Positions 10,241 through 22,805 of a DNA stretch of 64,000 nucleotides are shown here, piece after piece. Under the pieces are notes generated by a model. The model was not told where the DNA came from. It was given only the letters and a program-made list of their open reading frames with translations, and ran no database searches. The translations under genes were made by a program, and so were the position numbers. Each line of letters begins with the position of its first letter. Position 1 is the first letter of the stretch. The stretch is taken from NCBI RefSeq assembly GCF_023053635.1, contig NC_086187.1:28620501-28684500 (forward strand), given 5' to 3'. The DNA comes from Elgaria multicarinata webbii. Taxonomy: Eukaryota > Chordata > Lepidosauria > Squamata > Anguidae.

Positions 10241-13200
10241 CCTGGCAAGAAGAGCCTTTAGCTAAAATATACTGGCATTTTTGGCTGCACCCTTGTTGAC
10301 CCCTTCTTCCTTCTGCCCGCCCATCACTGGAATTTCTTCGAAATGGAATCCAGCCCTCCGGCCAAAAGACCATCTGGACCCCTGTCCTTAGTCCCCATCT
10401 CCATTTTATTATTCTACATCTCCGGGGCAACATACCTTGAGAATACATTACAGATGCACCCATTCCCTTGGGTGGTTTTTTCCCCTCCCCTTTTGGGAAG
10501 AGCAGCTGAAGATTAACTGCATGTTAAATCACCTCCATGACAAATGTGGCTTCTCAGGGAAATTGCCATGTAGGCAAAGCCTCTGTAAATAAAGCGAGCA
10601 GGGAGACTGAAGCAGTCTGGGAAATGCTGGAATGTGGATGCAGGCTGTCAAGCAAGCGGGCCATGAGTCAGTTCCTTGGAAATGGTCGTGCTGTGGGACT
10701 TGGGTGCCTTGGGCTTTGAGCCAATATCTGGGCAGAGAGAGACTTGCCCGCGAATTTTCACAGAGCCGTTGATTACTTCCACTTGGAAAGGAGCTGCACA
10801 GCGCACATTTCTATAACGGCATGTCCAGCAGCAGGGCCTGCAAGCGGTGCAGGCTGGTGGCTCCAATTCCATTGGGGCTGTGACTCCATTCTGGGGTCCA
10901 GTCAGAAACCCAGAGTGGCTTAGCACCTTGGGCAGCGCCTTTTGAGTTCTGGCTGGTTCTGACAGCCCCAGAACGGATTCACAGCCCCACCAAAGTTGGC
11001 TTCGCTGGCCTCCACTGCCTGCGTTCGGCCTGCCAGCAGCCCTTTAAATACCTCATGTCCTGCTGAGCTTTTGAACACCACGACCTCCGGCTCGGTCAAG
11101 GAAGTGCTGGGATGTTCGACGATGCCAGTGAAGCAGAAGGCAGCCTGAGACGGGAGGCCGTTGACCTCACACAGCGAGGGGTGGGGCCCGATCCTGGCTG
11201 GAGGGGAGGTTGTCGCCCTGTGCCCCTCGCTCAGTTCTGACAGAGGAGACGGTAGGACCAAGGACCTGATTTGGCTCCAGGTTCTGGAGGTGGCCGTTGG
11301 AGAACATGGATGCAGCAGCCCCCTCCTGCCCCTCATCCCCCCCTGCTCCCAGGATCCCCTGGGCGTCATGGACGATCCTGGGGATTGCCCCGGGATATTG
11401 CCCCGTCTAGCTATGGCCTGTGAATCTTCCTTGCTTTGTGGTTTTCAGTCTGATAGAGGTGCAAAAGCCTGGCTGGCTATCAAGCAATAACCGATCTAAT
11501 ACACTGAGCAAGGGAGAACCTCTCCCTCGCCTGCCTCTCTTGGTCTGCATCCTTCTGGGGCTGCTCTTTCCCTGAAAGGAGCCTTTGTTAGGAAACAGCC
11601 CTGGAGAGGAGAGGTGAAAAACAGGCTTCCCAGAAAGCCTTTCCCTCACAGAAAAGGCTGTGAAACTCTGGTCCGGGTGCAAATAGGAGAAGGCCTCTGA
11701 TAAGAACACAAAGAGAAAGTATGGAGGGGTCATACCTTGGGTCATGAAGGGAAGCAGCAAAGAAAGTGAAACTCGGTGTGAGGAGAAACAGAACGGTTTA
11801 CCAAAAAAGGCACTCAAGAGTGAAAGAGAAAGTGTCTCGGCAACCACATCTGTCTCCCCCGGACCCATTGGATCCCCTCAAGGAGAGCCACTTTGAGCTC
11901 AATAAGAAGCGGGAGCCAAAAACAGTACCCACATCGCAAATCATTTAAAATGAACACACAGAGGGGTGTATATTTTTCCCCAGATGGCTTGTCAGTGGAG
12001 GCTCTTGCTTCTTTTTAAAAAAAGAAAACGGACCAGAAGACAAAGGAGAGATGAAAGCCATTAACACGGAGAGTGGTTGATCTATTCTTGGGAATACTGG
12101 TGCGGCTGATATCATTCTCTGGATCTCTAGCTGGAGGACGCTGAAGGCACAATCCTATGCAAATTGAGATGGGGGGGGAGCCTTCTTTCTGTTTAAACTG
12201 GCATAGATCACGCCCTTGCTGTCTGCTTTCCAAGACTGGCATTTCAGGAGACACACTCACTTTTATCCCCACCTTGCTGGGGTTCGCTACCACCAGAATG
12301 GGTGAGCGACCTGAGAGTCAGGACTGGCCCCAGGACTTTTGCTGACTGAGGCGGAGCAGCAAATGGGTCCCTCACGAGGCCAGGCATGTTTGTTTAGACA
12401 CATGAGGCAGAGAATCCCGCAAGCACTTTTCCTTATCTCTAGCAGTTAAAAACAAACAACATTTATGATACAACCAGTGAACGAAATACAGTCCGGGACA
12501 GCTTGAAAGCCTCCCTCCTGGGTACTTCCAAGGTCTGGAACCTGCTCCCAGGACGCCGACATTTCTTCTGCCCATTTCTTCTCCCTTACTTCCACACTCT
12601 CTGTTGCCTTCCCGTCAAAATGCAGATTGCAAGGGTCTCTTCCTTCTCCCTGGACTGACAGAGGCGATGCCACGTAAATTTAAGAATTAACAATGTTACA
12701 GTTACCCACTGTCGGCCAATTAAAGAAATTAGTCGTGTGAGTTTTTATTGATCAAAAGTTCAAGTCATCAGTTAAATCTCTATAAATTTGCTTGTGAGAA
12801 AAGCTGTACCGCTCACAGAGCGAACATTTTCTCTCTTTTTGGTAAGTATCTGCCATGCTCCCGCTGCAGGAATCCTCTCCAGAGGAAAAGCTAGAGCTCA
12901 AGGCTCAGCCTGGGCCAGAAGCATCGGAGCCCAGGCCCTTGGAGGAGATGGCCAAGGGTCCATCCCTGAAAGATGGACATTTTTAAATGCATTTTGATCT
13001 GCGTGTTTTTAACAGAGAACTTGGTTGGAACGTTTGAGAAGAGTGAAACCTGGTGGATAACCCATTTTCTGTCTGTGCCACCAGAATCAAAGAGGTGAAG
13101 GTTAGATAATTTCATATCGGAATTTGCAAGGCTCAAAGTCCTCTAGCAATTCTGCGGTAATATATCAGCAACGGCTTGTTCACATGACATGCAAAAAAAA

Positions 13201-15166
13201 AAACCACCTGAAGTTCCAACGGATGAACATTGAGGGACGAACCAAACCTTTGATGACGGACTGGCAGCTGATGCCTTCAAAAAGCATTATCTGTGAGGTC
13301 ATCTGGGACTTCTTTGTCTGCAATGTTGGCTCCGTTCACACTTGCAGGAGTTCCCTGATGCACAGCCAGGGAGTGAGGAAAGGGCCATGGTTGGCACGTA
13401 CTCCAGACAAATCAAACTTTGTTTGCTCACTTTTTAATTGTCATCATATTGTCATTTTCCTGCCCTGATATTATGTTGTTGTTGTTTTCCAGTGTTTTCC
13501 CGTCGTTCCTTCCATTTATTTCGAAAACCTAAAAAAACCAAAAACTGACTTTTTGCAGAAAGAATCAAGCAGCGACAATCTCCACAGGTCTAGATTATCT
13601 TAGGCATGGTTTTGACTGTGCAGTCAATTCTTGGACAGTTGAGCCTTTCACAATTACTTCTCCAATCAGCGCCCGTGGGTTTACAGTTTAATTTGTGCTA
13701 AAATGCTTTCTCTCCTATTAAAAATGCATGAAAAGATCAGCACCGACAGTGCTTCAATGAAAAGGCTCTTTGATGCAAATACAAATGCTGATTTTTGTAA
13801 AGAAAGCTCACATGCTGCCAATATGTTGTACTGGGGTGCATGGTCTCTTGCTCACACGTGTGTCTTACGGCACACCCACTAATGTGGACTGAACATGGCG
13901 AAATGTGCACACTCACAAAAAGTGCTAGAACCCCACAAGTGCGGGAAGTCCTTTACGTTCCACATGTACCTTATGGCAAATGGCAATCTAGAAACTCAAC
14001 TGGCTCTGGACCCGTACAGCATTGGACCACAGCCGCCTCGTGCCGGCTGCAGCATTGGCTGCCTTGCTTCTGCTTATTAAGAGTTTTTTTAAAAAGTCCC
14101 CAACAAAGGAGAATGGTGCGAACACTTTATTACTTGAAACAACCTCCAAATTACTTGAACCCTGCTACTACTGTTCAACTCCACCCCTGGCTTCTAAGAA
14201 TATCATGTGATACTCTCAACTTTTCCGTTTCTCTGTCTCTGTCTGCCTCTCTCTTTAGGAAAGATTCAGGTAGCTTAATGCAGCCGCCGGCAGGATTGTT
14301 GCAGTATGAATGTCTCGCCCGAGAGGGTGGCTTCCTGGAGGGCAAGAACTCAAATATAGCATGAATTCTGAGAAATGCTGTTTCACCTCTAGGTTTTGTG
14401 GTGGTGCTGTGTGTGTTTTCCTCTACCTCATTCTTGAGGTAGCTTTATTTCAAAGTTCACATTGTCCAATGTGTGGAGTGGCCAGCCCTTCAAATGAAAA
14501 CTTCTGGTACCTAAACGGGTCTATGATTAGAGGCCAGGAAGAGTGTGCCAGAAGTGGAATCCAGGTGTTTGGGTCAGGTTTGCAAGTAGAGGCTGGTGCA
14601 AAAGCTTCCCTCTAGATGTTTCCAACTACAACTTCCACCAGCCCCAGACACTATGGCCCAATGGTCAGGGATTATGGGTGTTGCTGTCCAAAAGATTGAG
14701 GGGAGGAATCAGGATGTCTAGCCCTGGAGGTGTGCTGCATTATTATTTTTTAAAGTTCATGGAGGGAAGCCATGACGTTGTTCCTTGCTGTTAGGCAACC
14801 GGCCCCAAAGTGCATGTACACACACAAAACTAGCTAGACCAGTTTCTTCCCCCAGTTAATGAGACAGGCTGCAAGTCCCCATTTACCCAGAACACTCCCT
14901 GTTTTGTCCCCCTAGAAAATCACCGCTCCCATTTTGCTGTTTGAACAGGGGAATATTGTTCCTGTGTTTTCTTCTCGCCTCTCCTGTTTACACAAAGCTG
15001 TTTCCAAAAGCAAAAGCACAACCCTAAAAATAGCAAACTGGGCATACTGACAATAGTAAGTATAGACACCTTAAAACAGCCACCAACTTAAGAGTAGGAT
15101 AGTGCCTATGAAGACACTTAGCTAAAGGCTTGATTTTATGCTTGCTACCTGGAGTAAGCTTCATTG
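10241..15166. other. Long unassigned stretch
   Basis: No LINE, SINE or exon recognised. It has an A-run near 13193-13203 and a hAT-like relic at about 14605-14705 (CTACAACTTCCACCAGCCCC). ORFs are short and paired on both strands. Confidence 0.45.
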
Positions 15167-15174
15167 CTGTAGTG

Positions 15175-15282
15175 CAGCCTTCCTCAACCTGGGGCGCTCC
15201 AGATGTGTTGGACTACAACTCCCAGAATGCCCCAGCCGATGCAGTCCAACACATCTGGAGCGCCCCAGGTTGAGGAAGGCTG
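15175..15282. mobile_element. hAT hairpin MITE with perfect 8-bp TSD
   Basis: 108 bp with 40-bp perfect terminal inverted repeats, flanked by CTGTAGTG at 15167-15174 and 15283-15290. Its arms are identical to those of the 44.3-kb copy. Confidence 0.93.
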
Positions 15283-15302
15283 CTGTAGTGGGACTTCCTC
15301 CG

Positions 15303-15486
15303 GGAAGGACCCATAGCTCAGTGGTAGAGCATCTATTTCGTATGCAGGAAGCATCTCTAGGCAGGGCTGGAACAACTCCTGCCTGGAACCCTGGACAGCC
15401 GTTGCTGCCAGTCAGGGTCAACAATACTGGGCTTAGATGGACCAATGGTCTGATTCAGTAGAAGGCAGTATTCTATATTCCTATGA
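15303..15486 (+). mobile_element. tRNA-derived SINE
   Basis: tRNA-like head with an A-box (TAGCTCAGTGGTAGAGCATC). The body has GCTGCCAGTCAGGGTCAACA and GGACCAATGGTCTGATTCAG, and the tail is a TATTCCTATGAC-like end. It is not a functional tRNA gene: the 3' half does not fold as one. Confidence 0.85.
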
Positions 15487-15985
15487 CTTCCAAGTAAAGA
15501 TGAATAGGGTCGCTCTATAAAAGTACGCTGGAATAAGAATGCCTTTACCACGTATCTAAAAATGAAATATTTTGTGTTTAAAAATGTATTGTCACCACTG
15601 ATTCATCTCCCCAATAGAGCAAATTTATCATCAAAAAAGAAGAACTATATCCCCCCCCAAAAAAAGAGGACATCTGCTAATTTCTAGCTTATAGATGCAC
15701 ATTTCCAAATCATTATTAAAATTTAAATACATGGGACTTCAAGGCCCGCTTGCTCTTCCTTCTGAGGTTCTATCGCTTTATACCAGACGTGGGCTGGATG
15801 TCCCGTCAAACAGAGGGCACCTTCACAATAGAGGACTGTGCTCTATAAAAAAAGGACACACAGCCACCCAAGTTTTGTGTCCCATCCCTTGGGGCCCAAA
15901 ATAACAAGGGTCTCAACATGCCCCTGTTCCTGCCCCCTCAGGGATGTAATTTTCTAGAAAGGCACTAAATCCTGAAGTCCAGGTA
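15487..15985. other. Unassigned sequence
   Basis: A-rich, with runs at 15650-15668. No gene seen. Confidence 0.45.
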
Positions 15986-16082
15986 AGAACATCAGAAGTG
16001 CCCTGATGCTGGATCAGACCCAGGATCCATCTAGTCCAGCACTCTGTTCACCCAGTGGCTGACCAGCTGTTGACCAGGGACC
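15986..16082 (-). mobile_element. CR1 LINE 3' fragment
   Basis: Reverse-complement match to the second CR1 subfamily tail (AGAACATCAGAAGTGCCCTG; TCCAGCACTCTGTTCAC). Confidence 0.82.
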
Positions 16083-16261
16083 AAAAAAGCCCTGTACCTT
16101 CCATGTCTCCTGCCCAAACAAATTCCCAGGAAGTGAAAGTCGGAGAACAACCATTCAGGCGTAACTGAGAAAAACCCCTACAATTATTTACTTCTCATTT
16201 ACATACTGCTTTTTTCCCATCTCTTGTGGACTTGCCTTTGCAACGACCTTGCGAAGTGGGA

Positions 16262-16294
16262 CATACTGATGCCTGAGAACCAGGCATCAGTATG
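16262..16294. repeat. Perfect 14-bp inverted repeat, 5-base loop
   Basis: CATACTGATGCCTG at 16262-16275 pairs perfectly with CAGGCATCAGTATG at 16281-16294. It stands alone, not inside a recognised element. Confidence 0.85.
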
Positions 16295-17224
16295 GACAGA
16301 GAGCGTGTCGTTGGACAAAGGACGTGCAGGGAGTCCACGGCAGAGGGGAGACTGGCACCTCCACCTCACAGGCCCATAGCCACTTTCGGGGCCGTTTCCT
16401 GTAGCTCTTGAAGTTAACCAAGGAAGGAAGTGTGGTTGTCACTGCTCTTGGCCAGTGAATCAGAGAAGTCAAGGCAGATTTAGTAATACTAGCCAGACAA
16501 TTCATTGCAAAAGAAGAATTTGGGAGAATTGGTGCAGGGAATTTCCACTTTCCACTTTGCCCCTGTCTGTCATGATGCAACAAGCAGCTCCATTCATATC
16601 GATGGATTTTCCTTACAGCCCCTTTAACTGTAAAGAGAAATGAAAGGCAGAACACCCATTTCTGACTAAAGGGTTTTTTGAAATGCATTCAGATTACCTT
16701 TGAGCCCTTTGAAGCGACGCTTGCCCAGTCGCCTGGCCTGAAGGCGCCCTCCAGATCCCTGGCCAATGGCTGTATATGCAAATGAAACCAGGTAGCAGCT
16801 TTTGGGGTGATGCCTAAGACGCCATTTGATTCCTCTCCCTGCTTCTCAGTTTATTGGCCTCTTTTCAATGCTCAGACGACACCTCAACATACACACTATA
16901 GCCAATGCTTGTGATTACCGTTGCCCCTTTCTGTACTTCCCCGAGATCAATGACATCCTTTTGGAGGGCCAAACTATACAAAACATTCCATGTGTGGTTG
17001 CAATGAGCACATCCTGTTTATTAAACTATTCTTATTAAACAACAGCCATGTTGTTTTAATCGGACCTGGGATTGTTGTTGAGTGTTAAAAATGGTGTGTG
17101 TGTTTTCTCCGTTTAAATGTTTGCATGTAAATTTTTCTATATTATATACAATATTGTATTTTTAAGGTCTTTAATCTTGAAGTTTTTAATCTTAATGTCT
17201 TTAATCTCCCATAATACTAGACCC
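16295..17224. other. Unassigned sequence
   Basis: No repeat or exon recognised. Confidence 0.45.
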
Positions 17225-17635
17225 CAATAGGGACATCCCATGAAGCTGATTGATAGTAGATTCAGGACAGGTAAAAGGAAGGACTTCTTCACAGACTGCA
17301 AGAAGTATGGAACTCACTACCACAAGATGTAGTGATGGCCACCAACTTGGATGGCTTTAAAAGTGGGGTGGGTAAATTCCTGGAGGCAAAGGCTATCCAT
17401 GGCTACTAGCCCTAATGGTCAGATGCTACCTCCAGTATCTGAGGGAGTAAGCCTGTGTGCACCAGTTGCTGGGGAACATGGGTGGGAGGAGGCTGTTGCA
17501 CCATGTCCTGCTTGTTCATCCCTGGTCAACAGCTGGTTGGCCACTGTGTGAACAGAGTGCTGGACTAGAGGGACCCTTAGTCTGATCTAGCTGTTGGGCA
17601 GTATAGAAATGTAATAAATGAATGAAAATGAATGA
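17225..17635 (+). mobile_element. CR1 LINE 3' end followed by an L2-like tail
   Basis: CR1 second subfamily to about 17585 (GACTTCTTCACAGACTGC; CTGGGGAACATGGGTGGGAG; TGTGTGAACAGAGTGCTGGA). It is joined directly to GTTGGGCAGTATAGAAATGT and (AATGA)n, which resembles the L2-type tail at 22.7 kb, so it is a composite of two fragments. Confidence 0.82.
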
Positions 17636-18580
17636 ACATTGAGATTGGGAGTGCATAGATCAGCGCTAAGACCACAGCAGGAATGGAAGGATTTTTAAGC
17701 CTTCACTTCTGCACCGCCCTCCTTGCAGAAATCGCCCCCCATGCTCAAGGCTGCTATTTGCAATGGAGAGAATCTGCTATTTTCCCCAATCCCACCCACT
17801 CCACCAAGGCAAAAACATAGCAGGGCACCGGAAAGGTCCTTGGGAACTAGGGCCGGTCGCAGCCTATCACCTTGGTTGGGCAGGTAAAGTGCAATGGGTG
17901 AATTGTCCCTCCGATGCCTTGGGAAGCCCTGCGGCTAGAAAAGCTGCCCATGTTGATTTAAGTAGACTTCACAAACTAAACAGAGTAGCTCTTGGAAAGT
18001 GAAAGCATCTGTTTTACTGGAAACCGTTAAGCCGTTCCGCTTTTATTAACTTTGTAGGAAGGAGGAGGCATCATAACCTGAGAGGCCGTTATCTCGGGGT
18101 AAACAGAACGTTATTGGTGACCATTTTGTGGAATTAACCTCCAAAAAAAAAAAACCCACACAATTGGGGGTAGGGATTAGTGACTGTGGCGGCAGGACGT
18201 GGGGGCGGGGAGTGTTGTCATTGTTGTTGTTGTTAGGACTCAGGTGGGCTGGCTGAGGCAGAATGAGCCAGGTCCTTCAGGCAGCTGATTTGTGGTTGTC
18301 ATGAAAGGGCAGCAAATTGTTAGTGGTTTCATTGACTTATTGTTATCCTATTTTTTCCTCCCGGGTGGGGGGGAGGTGCTTGCAGCGATTTTCAGTCTCA
18401 GATCATGCCAAAATACTTTGACCAGCCTCTGGTACTATTGCACCCTGAGCTGGGGAACATGGAGAAGAGGTCTGGCCTTTCCATCTCAGCCAGCAAACCA
18501 TCTTCAGGTAGCCCTGGAGGGTGGAGAAATTTGGTGGTGATGATGGGGACCTACGGAGTATAGGGGTGAGCGGAGGCATA
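17636..18580. other. Unassigned sequence
   Basis: Contains an A12 run near 18144-18155 and (GTT)n at about 18220-18234. No gene recognised. Confidence 0.45.
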
Positions 18581-18598
18581 TTATTGTTGTTGTTGTTG

Positions 18599-18640
<42 letters not shown>
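18581..18640. repeat. (TTG)n/(TTA)n microsatellite
   Basis: TTG repeats passing into about 12 uninterrupted TTA units. Confidence 0.95.
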
Positions 18641-18702
18641 GAAAATTCCTACTTTACAGAGGATGGACCTCTATTTAGAGGGCTTTCAAATCTTGGTAAC
18701 AT

Positions 18703-18885
18703 GATGGATCAGTGGCAGAGCTCCTGCCTGGCGTGCAGAACCCTTCTCCAGCTAGGGCTAAGAAAGAATCCTGCCTGAAACCCTGGAGAGAAGTTGCTGC
18801 CAGTCAGTATCCCAGTCAGACAACACGGGGCTGGAGGAACCATGGGTGTGACTCAGCAGAAGGCCGCTTCCTATTCAGGACTGTG
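18703..18885 (+). mobile_element. tRNA-derived SINE
   Basis: Same family as 15303-15486: GATCAGTGGCAGAGCTCCTG head, TTGCTGCCAGTCAGTAT body, ACTCAGCAGAAGGCCGCTTC 3' end. Confidence 0.8.
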
Positions 18886-19417
18886 CTCTACTTGAAGAGC
18901 TGCCCACTCTAAATCCAGTTTAAAGAGAAAGAACCCAAGAGGCACACAGCCCACCTGGTCACAGTCTTTCCGCCTAGGGGGTGATGCATTTCTATTTACA
19001 TTCTAGTAATGATTTCAGAATGTGCGTCTCTCCTCGCAAATTAGCATATAAAACTCTCTCTTTTTTATGAAGAGGATGATGCATTTCCCCTCTTTTTATG
19101 TAATTTCCTCTTTTTGGAGATGCGTAAGCAGCCACCCTAGGCATAACCCCGGGGCCAGGGCAGCAGATTTCTGGCTGGATCAGTAGAGGCCCCAGGCAGA
19201 AGAAGTGGGGATTGTGAAGAAGCCTTCAAGAGAAAGGGAATGACCAGCCAAAACAGCAGCCCAGTACACACCATCACGAAGGGGGAAATTACCCTCAGCA
19301 GTGCGGCTGGTTGTGGTGTGGGAACCTGGCCCGGGTGGCTGGTTGCCATGGTTAACGTGCTAGGCCAGAACCCTACAACAGCCCATGGGGCTGTTTTCAT
19401 GGAGAAGATGGCTATCA
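18886..19417. other. Unassigned sequence
   Basis: No element confidently recognised. Confidence 0.4.
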
Positions 19418-19640
19418 ATGGCTGCTAGTCCTGATGGCTCTAGGCTACCTCCAGCATCGGAGGCAGAATGCTTATGTACGCCAGTCGATGGGGGACATGG
19501 GTTTGAGGGTGCTGTCACACTCGTGTTCTACTTGGGGGTTCCTGGACATCAGCTGGTTGGCCACTGTGAGAACAGAATGCTGGACTAGGTGGACCCTGGG
19601 TCTCATCCAGCATCAGGTCTCTTCTGATGTTCTTATATTA
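19418..19640 (+). mobile_element. CR1 LINE 3' end (second subfamily)
   Basis: GGCTGCTAGTCCTGATGGCT, GAACAGAATGCTGGACTAGG and a CTCTTCTGATGTTCTTAT tail. Confidence 0.85.
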
Positions 19641-19758
19641 GCTATGGCAGCAAGTTCACACAACACAAGTGGCATTGCCATGACCTCTTAAGCACCCTGC
19701 AGTTGTGCAAACCCAGTCAGGAACTATTTGAAGTTCTTTAAAAAGCTGCCTAATGTGG

Positions 19759-19823
19759 CCTCTCTCTCGCTCTCTCTGTCTCTCTCTCGCTCTCTGTCTC
19801 TCTCTCTCTCTCTTTCTCTCTCT
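19759..19823. repeat. (TC)n microsatellite
   Basis: Interrupted CT/TC tract. The Leu/Ser-rich and Arg/Glu-rich ORFs across it are artefacts. Confidence 0.95.
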
Positions 19824-20344
19824 TCCTGGGAAGCACACAGCGCAGGCTGCTGGTTCCGACATCAGTGGAGTGGTGAATTGGCTCCCAAGTTTCAGTCGGA
19901 ACCTGACAGAACACCAAAGGAGCACTCCAAGCTCCTTTAGATTTCTGACTGGTTCTGGCTAAAACCCAGAGCGGATTCACTGCCCCACTGACATCAGAGC
20001 CACCGGCCTCCACTGCATGCTTCTCAGGAAGCGAGAACCTGTTGCAGCGGAAAGTCCCTCTCTTTCCCGAGGCGTTGTGTGATGTGCAAAGGCAGAGTCC
20101 AAAGTGGAGGCCGGCCGTCCCTTGCCTGAATGGCAAACAGGCCCAGAATGTTCTCTGCTCCCTTTCTCCCTATAAATGGGAATCTGACTGCCAGGCCATA
20201 ATATCCACTGATGGGACCACAGGGGCAATCACTGGGTGGGAGTGATGGCTGTTATTCCTTTGTTGCTGTGAAAATTATCCCGGACATATTGCAAGAGCAG
20301 GAAGAGGGGAAAGTGGGCGACTGTGAAATGACCTAAGAACAAGG
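19824..20344. other. Unassigned sequence
   Basis: Contains a segment (about 19836-20035) whose CAGAGCGGATTCAC and CCACTGACATCAGAGCCACC phrases recur near 10920-11010, 22870-22930, 25440-25500 and 32110-32180. This suggests an unclassified interspersed repeat. Confidence 0.45.
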
Positions 20345-20525
20345 AGAACTCCATTCCACCCAGTCAGGACCTCGGCCCATCTAGCCCAGTATTGTCAACA
20401 CTGACAGGCAACAGCAGCTCTCCAGGGTTTCTGGCAGGCATTTTCCCTAGAGATGCTTTCGGGGATCAAACCTGGGTCCTTCTGGGGGCATAGCAGGGCG
20501 CTACTGCTGAGCCACGTGCCCTTTG
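20345..20525 (-). mobile_element. tRNA-derived SINE
   Basis: Reverse-oriented copy: TATTGTCAACACTGACAGGC, CTCTCCAGGGTTTCTGGCAG and an inverted A-box ACTGCTGAGCCACG at the right end. Confidence 0.82.
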
Positions 20526-20532
20526 CAAATAT

Positions 20533-20884
20533 TCATAGAATCATAGAATAGCAGAGTTGGAAGGGGCCTACAAGGCCATTGAGTCCAACCCCCTGCTCAA
20601 TGCAGGAATCCACCCTAAAGCATCCCTGACAGATGGTTGTCCAGCTGCCTCTTGAAGGCCTCGAGGGTGGGAGAGGCCACAACCTCACCAGGCAACTGAT
20701 TCCATTGTCGTACTGCTCTAACAGTCAGGAAGTTTTTCCTGATGTCCAGCTGGAATCTGGCTTCCTTTAACTTGAGCCCGTTATTCCGTGTCCTGCACTC
20801 TGGGAGGATCGAGAAGAGATCCTGGCCCTCCTCTGTGTGACAACCTCTTAAGTGTTTGAAGAGTGCTATCATGTCTCCCCTCAA
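20533..20884 (-). mobile_element. CR1 LINE 3' end
   Basis: Starts with inverted tail CATAGAATCATAGAATAGCA. Read on the minus strand it encodes LFSILPECRTRNNGLKLKEA and QLPGEVVASPTLEAFKRQLD, the CR1 RT C-terminus, open over about 89 codons. Confidence 0.93.
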
Positions 20885-21329
20885 TGTTCATTCCCACAAT
20901 GCCTGGAAGGCCAGTACTTCTGTGGCAATGAACTGGAGATCCTGAATCCTGATTCAGAATTCTGAGGTTCTGAAATTCTGCATAGTGCCTTTCTCTTCCT
21001 AGAAGGGGCTGAGAAAGGGAAACGTTTCAGATACGTTCTCAGGGGGGGAAATGTCTTCTGATTGGTTTTGGCTCACTGGGAAAGACCCCAAGCTCTCTGT
21101 CAGCAACTCTTCCTAAGAAACGCCAAAGAGTTCTGCTTTAGTTATGTTCCTTAGCTTCTGTTCTCCACCGACCAGCCCACAAACGGGATCTGGTGCATCC
21201 TAAAGGCGACTTTTGCTTCCCTCCCCTTGAAAAATATGCTGAAAGGAAATTATTCAGCATGAGTTGGGGACTTCTGAGCGAAGGTTTCCCCAGAAATGAA
21301 TCGCCACAGGTTCCTTGGCTATAAAGGAG
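20885..21329. other. Unassigned sequence
   Basis: No recognisable feature. Confidence 0.4.
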
Positions 21330-21460
21330 TTTTATTTATTAGTATTTGTTTTATAGCCTGTTTCCACTTGCAAGGAACCCAAGGGGGCATATAATGCAGC
21401 TCTCCCGAGGCTGAGGCCAAAACTTTAACCACTACTCCACACTGCCCCTCTGGGGTTTTA
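21330..21460 (-). mobile_element. tRNA-derived SINE fragment (Sauria/ACA-like)
   Basis: Left end TTTATTTATTAG; right end TTTAACCACTACTCCACACT is an inverted tRNA A-box region (AGTGTGGAGTAGTGGTTAAA). Confidence 0.65.
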
Positions 21461-21887
21461 TATGTCTCCTGCGGTACTTGTAATACGGAATGTCACTTCA
21501 GCAAAACAGTGGTCTTTCTTATGTGTTGCTTCCCACTACAAAAAGCAGACTCAACTCAATTTAAACACGCAACACAGGCATCCATGATTAATATAAACCA
21601 TAATCAGTGCAACAATAAAAATAAAAATAAAAAAATATGAAAACATAATTTAAAAACTATACAATATGGAAAGTGTTCATCCACAAATATACAAAATCTC
21701 CAAATAAATGATAAATGAATGATGATTTAATGATGAATTGCTGCAAAGACTTCATTTTTTCTTTGTTTCTGGGTCAAAAAATTCAACCCAGAAAGTGTTT
21801 CCTTTACGGAGCAGCGAAGAAGACGCACAAGTCAAGAAAACAGCGTGTGCCAGGCCATACCGTGTGTTCTGACAGCTGGGCGTTGTT

Positions 21888-22080
21888 TTATTTATTGATT
21901 TTATTTTATTTATATCTCACCTTCCTCCACAAAAATGAGACTCAAGGTAACTTACAACAACAATTCAAAACAGATTTAAACAATAAAACACATGAAAATA
22001 CAATCAAAACATAACAATTACAGAATAAAAACAGCACCCAACCCACAGAACCACTTGCAGGCCAAAGGCCTTCTACCAAC
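21888..22080 (-). repeat. LINE/SINE 3'-tail fragment, unassigned
   Basis: TTTATTTATATCTCACCTTC followed by AAAATGAGACTCAAGGTAAC and A-rich sequence, a common reptile 3'-tail type in inverse orientation. It abuts the L2-like copy on the right. Confidence 0.5.
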
Positions 22081-22086
22081 TCTGTT

Positions 22087-22805
22087 TGGTGGCCCAGCTA
22101 CGCCCCTATCTGGACAGGGATAACCTAGCTTCAGTTGTCCATGCTCTGGTAACCTCCAAATTAGATTACTGCAATGCCCTCTGCGTGGGGCAGCCTTTGA
22201 AGACGGTTCGGAAGCTGCAGCTTGTGCAAAATGCAGCGGCCAGATTGATAATTGGAACCAGAAGGTTCCAACATATAAGACCAATTCTGGCCAGCTTGCA
22301 TTGGCTGCCTAGGTGTTTTCAAGCCCAATTCAAGGTGCTGGTTTTAACCTATAAAGCCTTACACGGCTCGGGACCACAATACCTGACAGAACACCTCTCG
22401 CAACATGAACCTACTACGCTCAACATCTAAGGTCCTTCTCCGAGTGCTGACTCCAAAGGAAGCCTGGAGGATGACAACAAGGGAGAGGGCCTTTTCAGTG
22501 GTGGCCCCCCAATTGTGGAATGATCTCCCCGATGAGGCTCGCCTGGCACCAACATTGTTATCTTTTTGGCGCCAGATCAGAATAAATACATTAGTCCTTA
22601 ACTCTTTGTTCTGTTTTAAAAGTTTCTTATCAATAGATGATAGGTAGATTGTTTCATGGATACTGTTTTTATACTGTTGTTTTTATATTTTTGTTGGTTT
22701 AAACTTTTGTATACTTTTTAATGTCCACTGTTTTTAACTTTTGTAAACTGCCCAGAGAGCTTTGGTTGTGGGGCAGTATATAAATTTAATAAATAAATAA
22801 AATAA
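22087..22805 (+). mobile_element. L2-like LINE 3' end
   Basis: Encodes the reverse-transcriptase C-terminal region (DRDNLASVVHALVTSKLDYC; LQLVQNAAARLIIGT; ILASLHWLPRCFQAQFKVLV), broken by a frame change near 22415, then RAFSVVAPQLWNDLPDEARL. The 3'UTR is CTGCCCAGAGAGCTTTGG and the end is an (AATAA)n tail. Confidence 0.9.

Noticed and set aside
15303-15375. tRNA gene candidate
   Set aside because: Only the A-box half is tRNA-like and the rest matches a dispersed SINE family.
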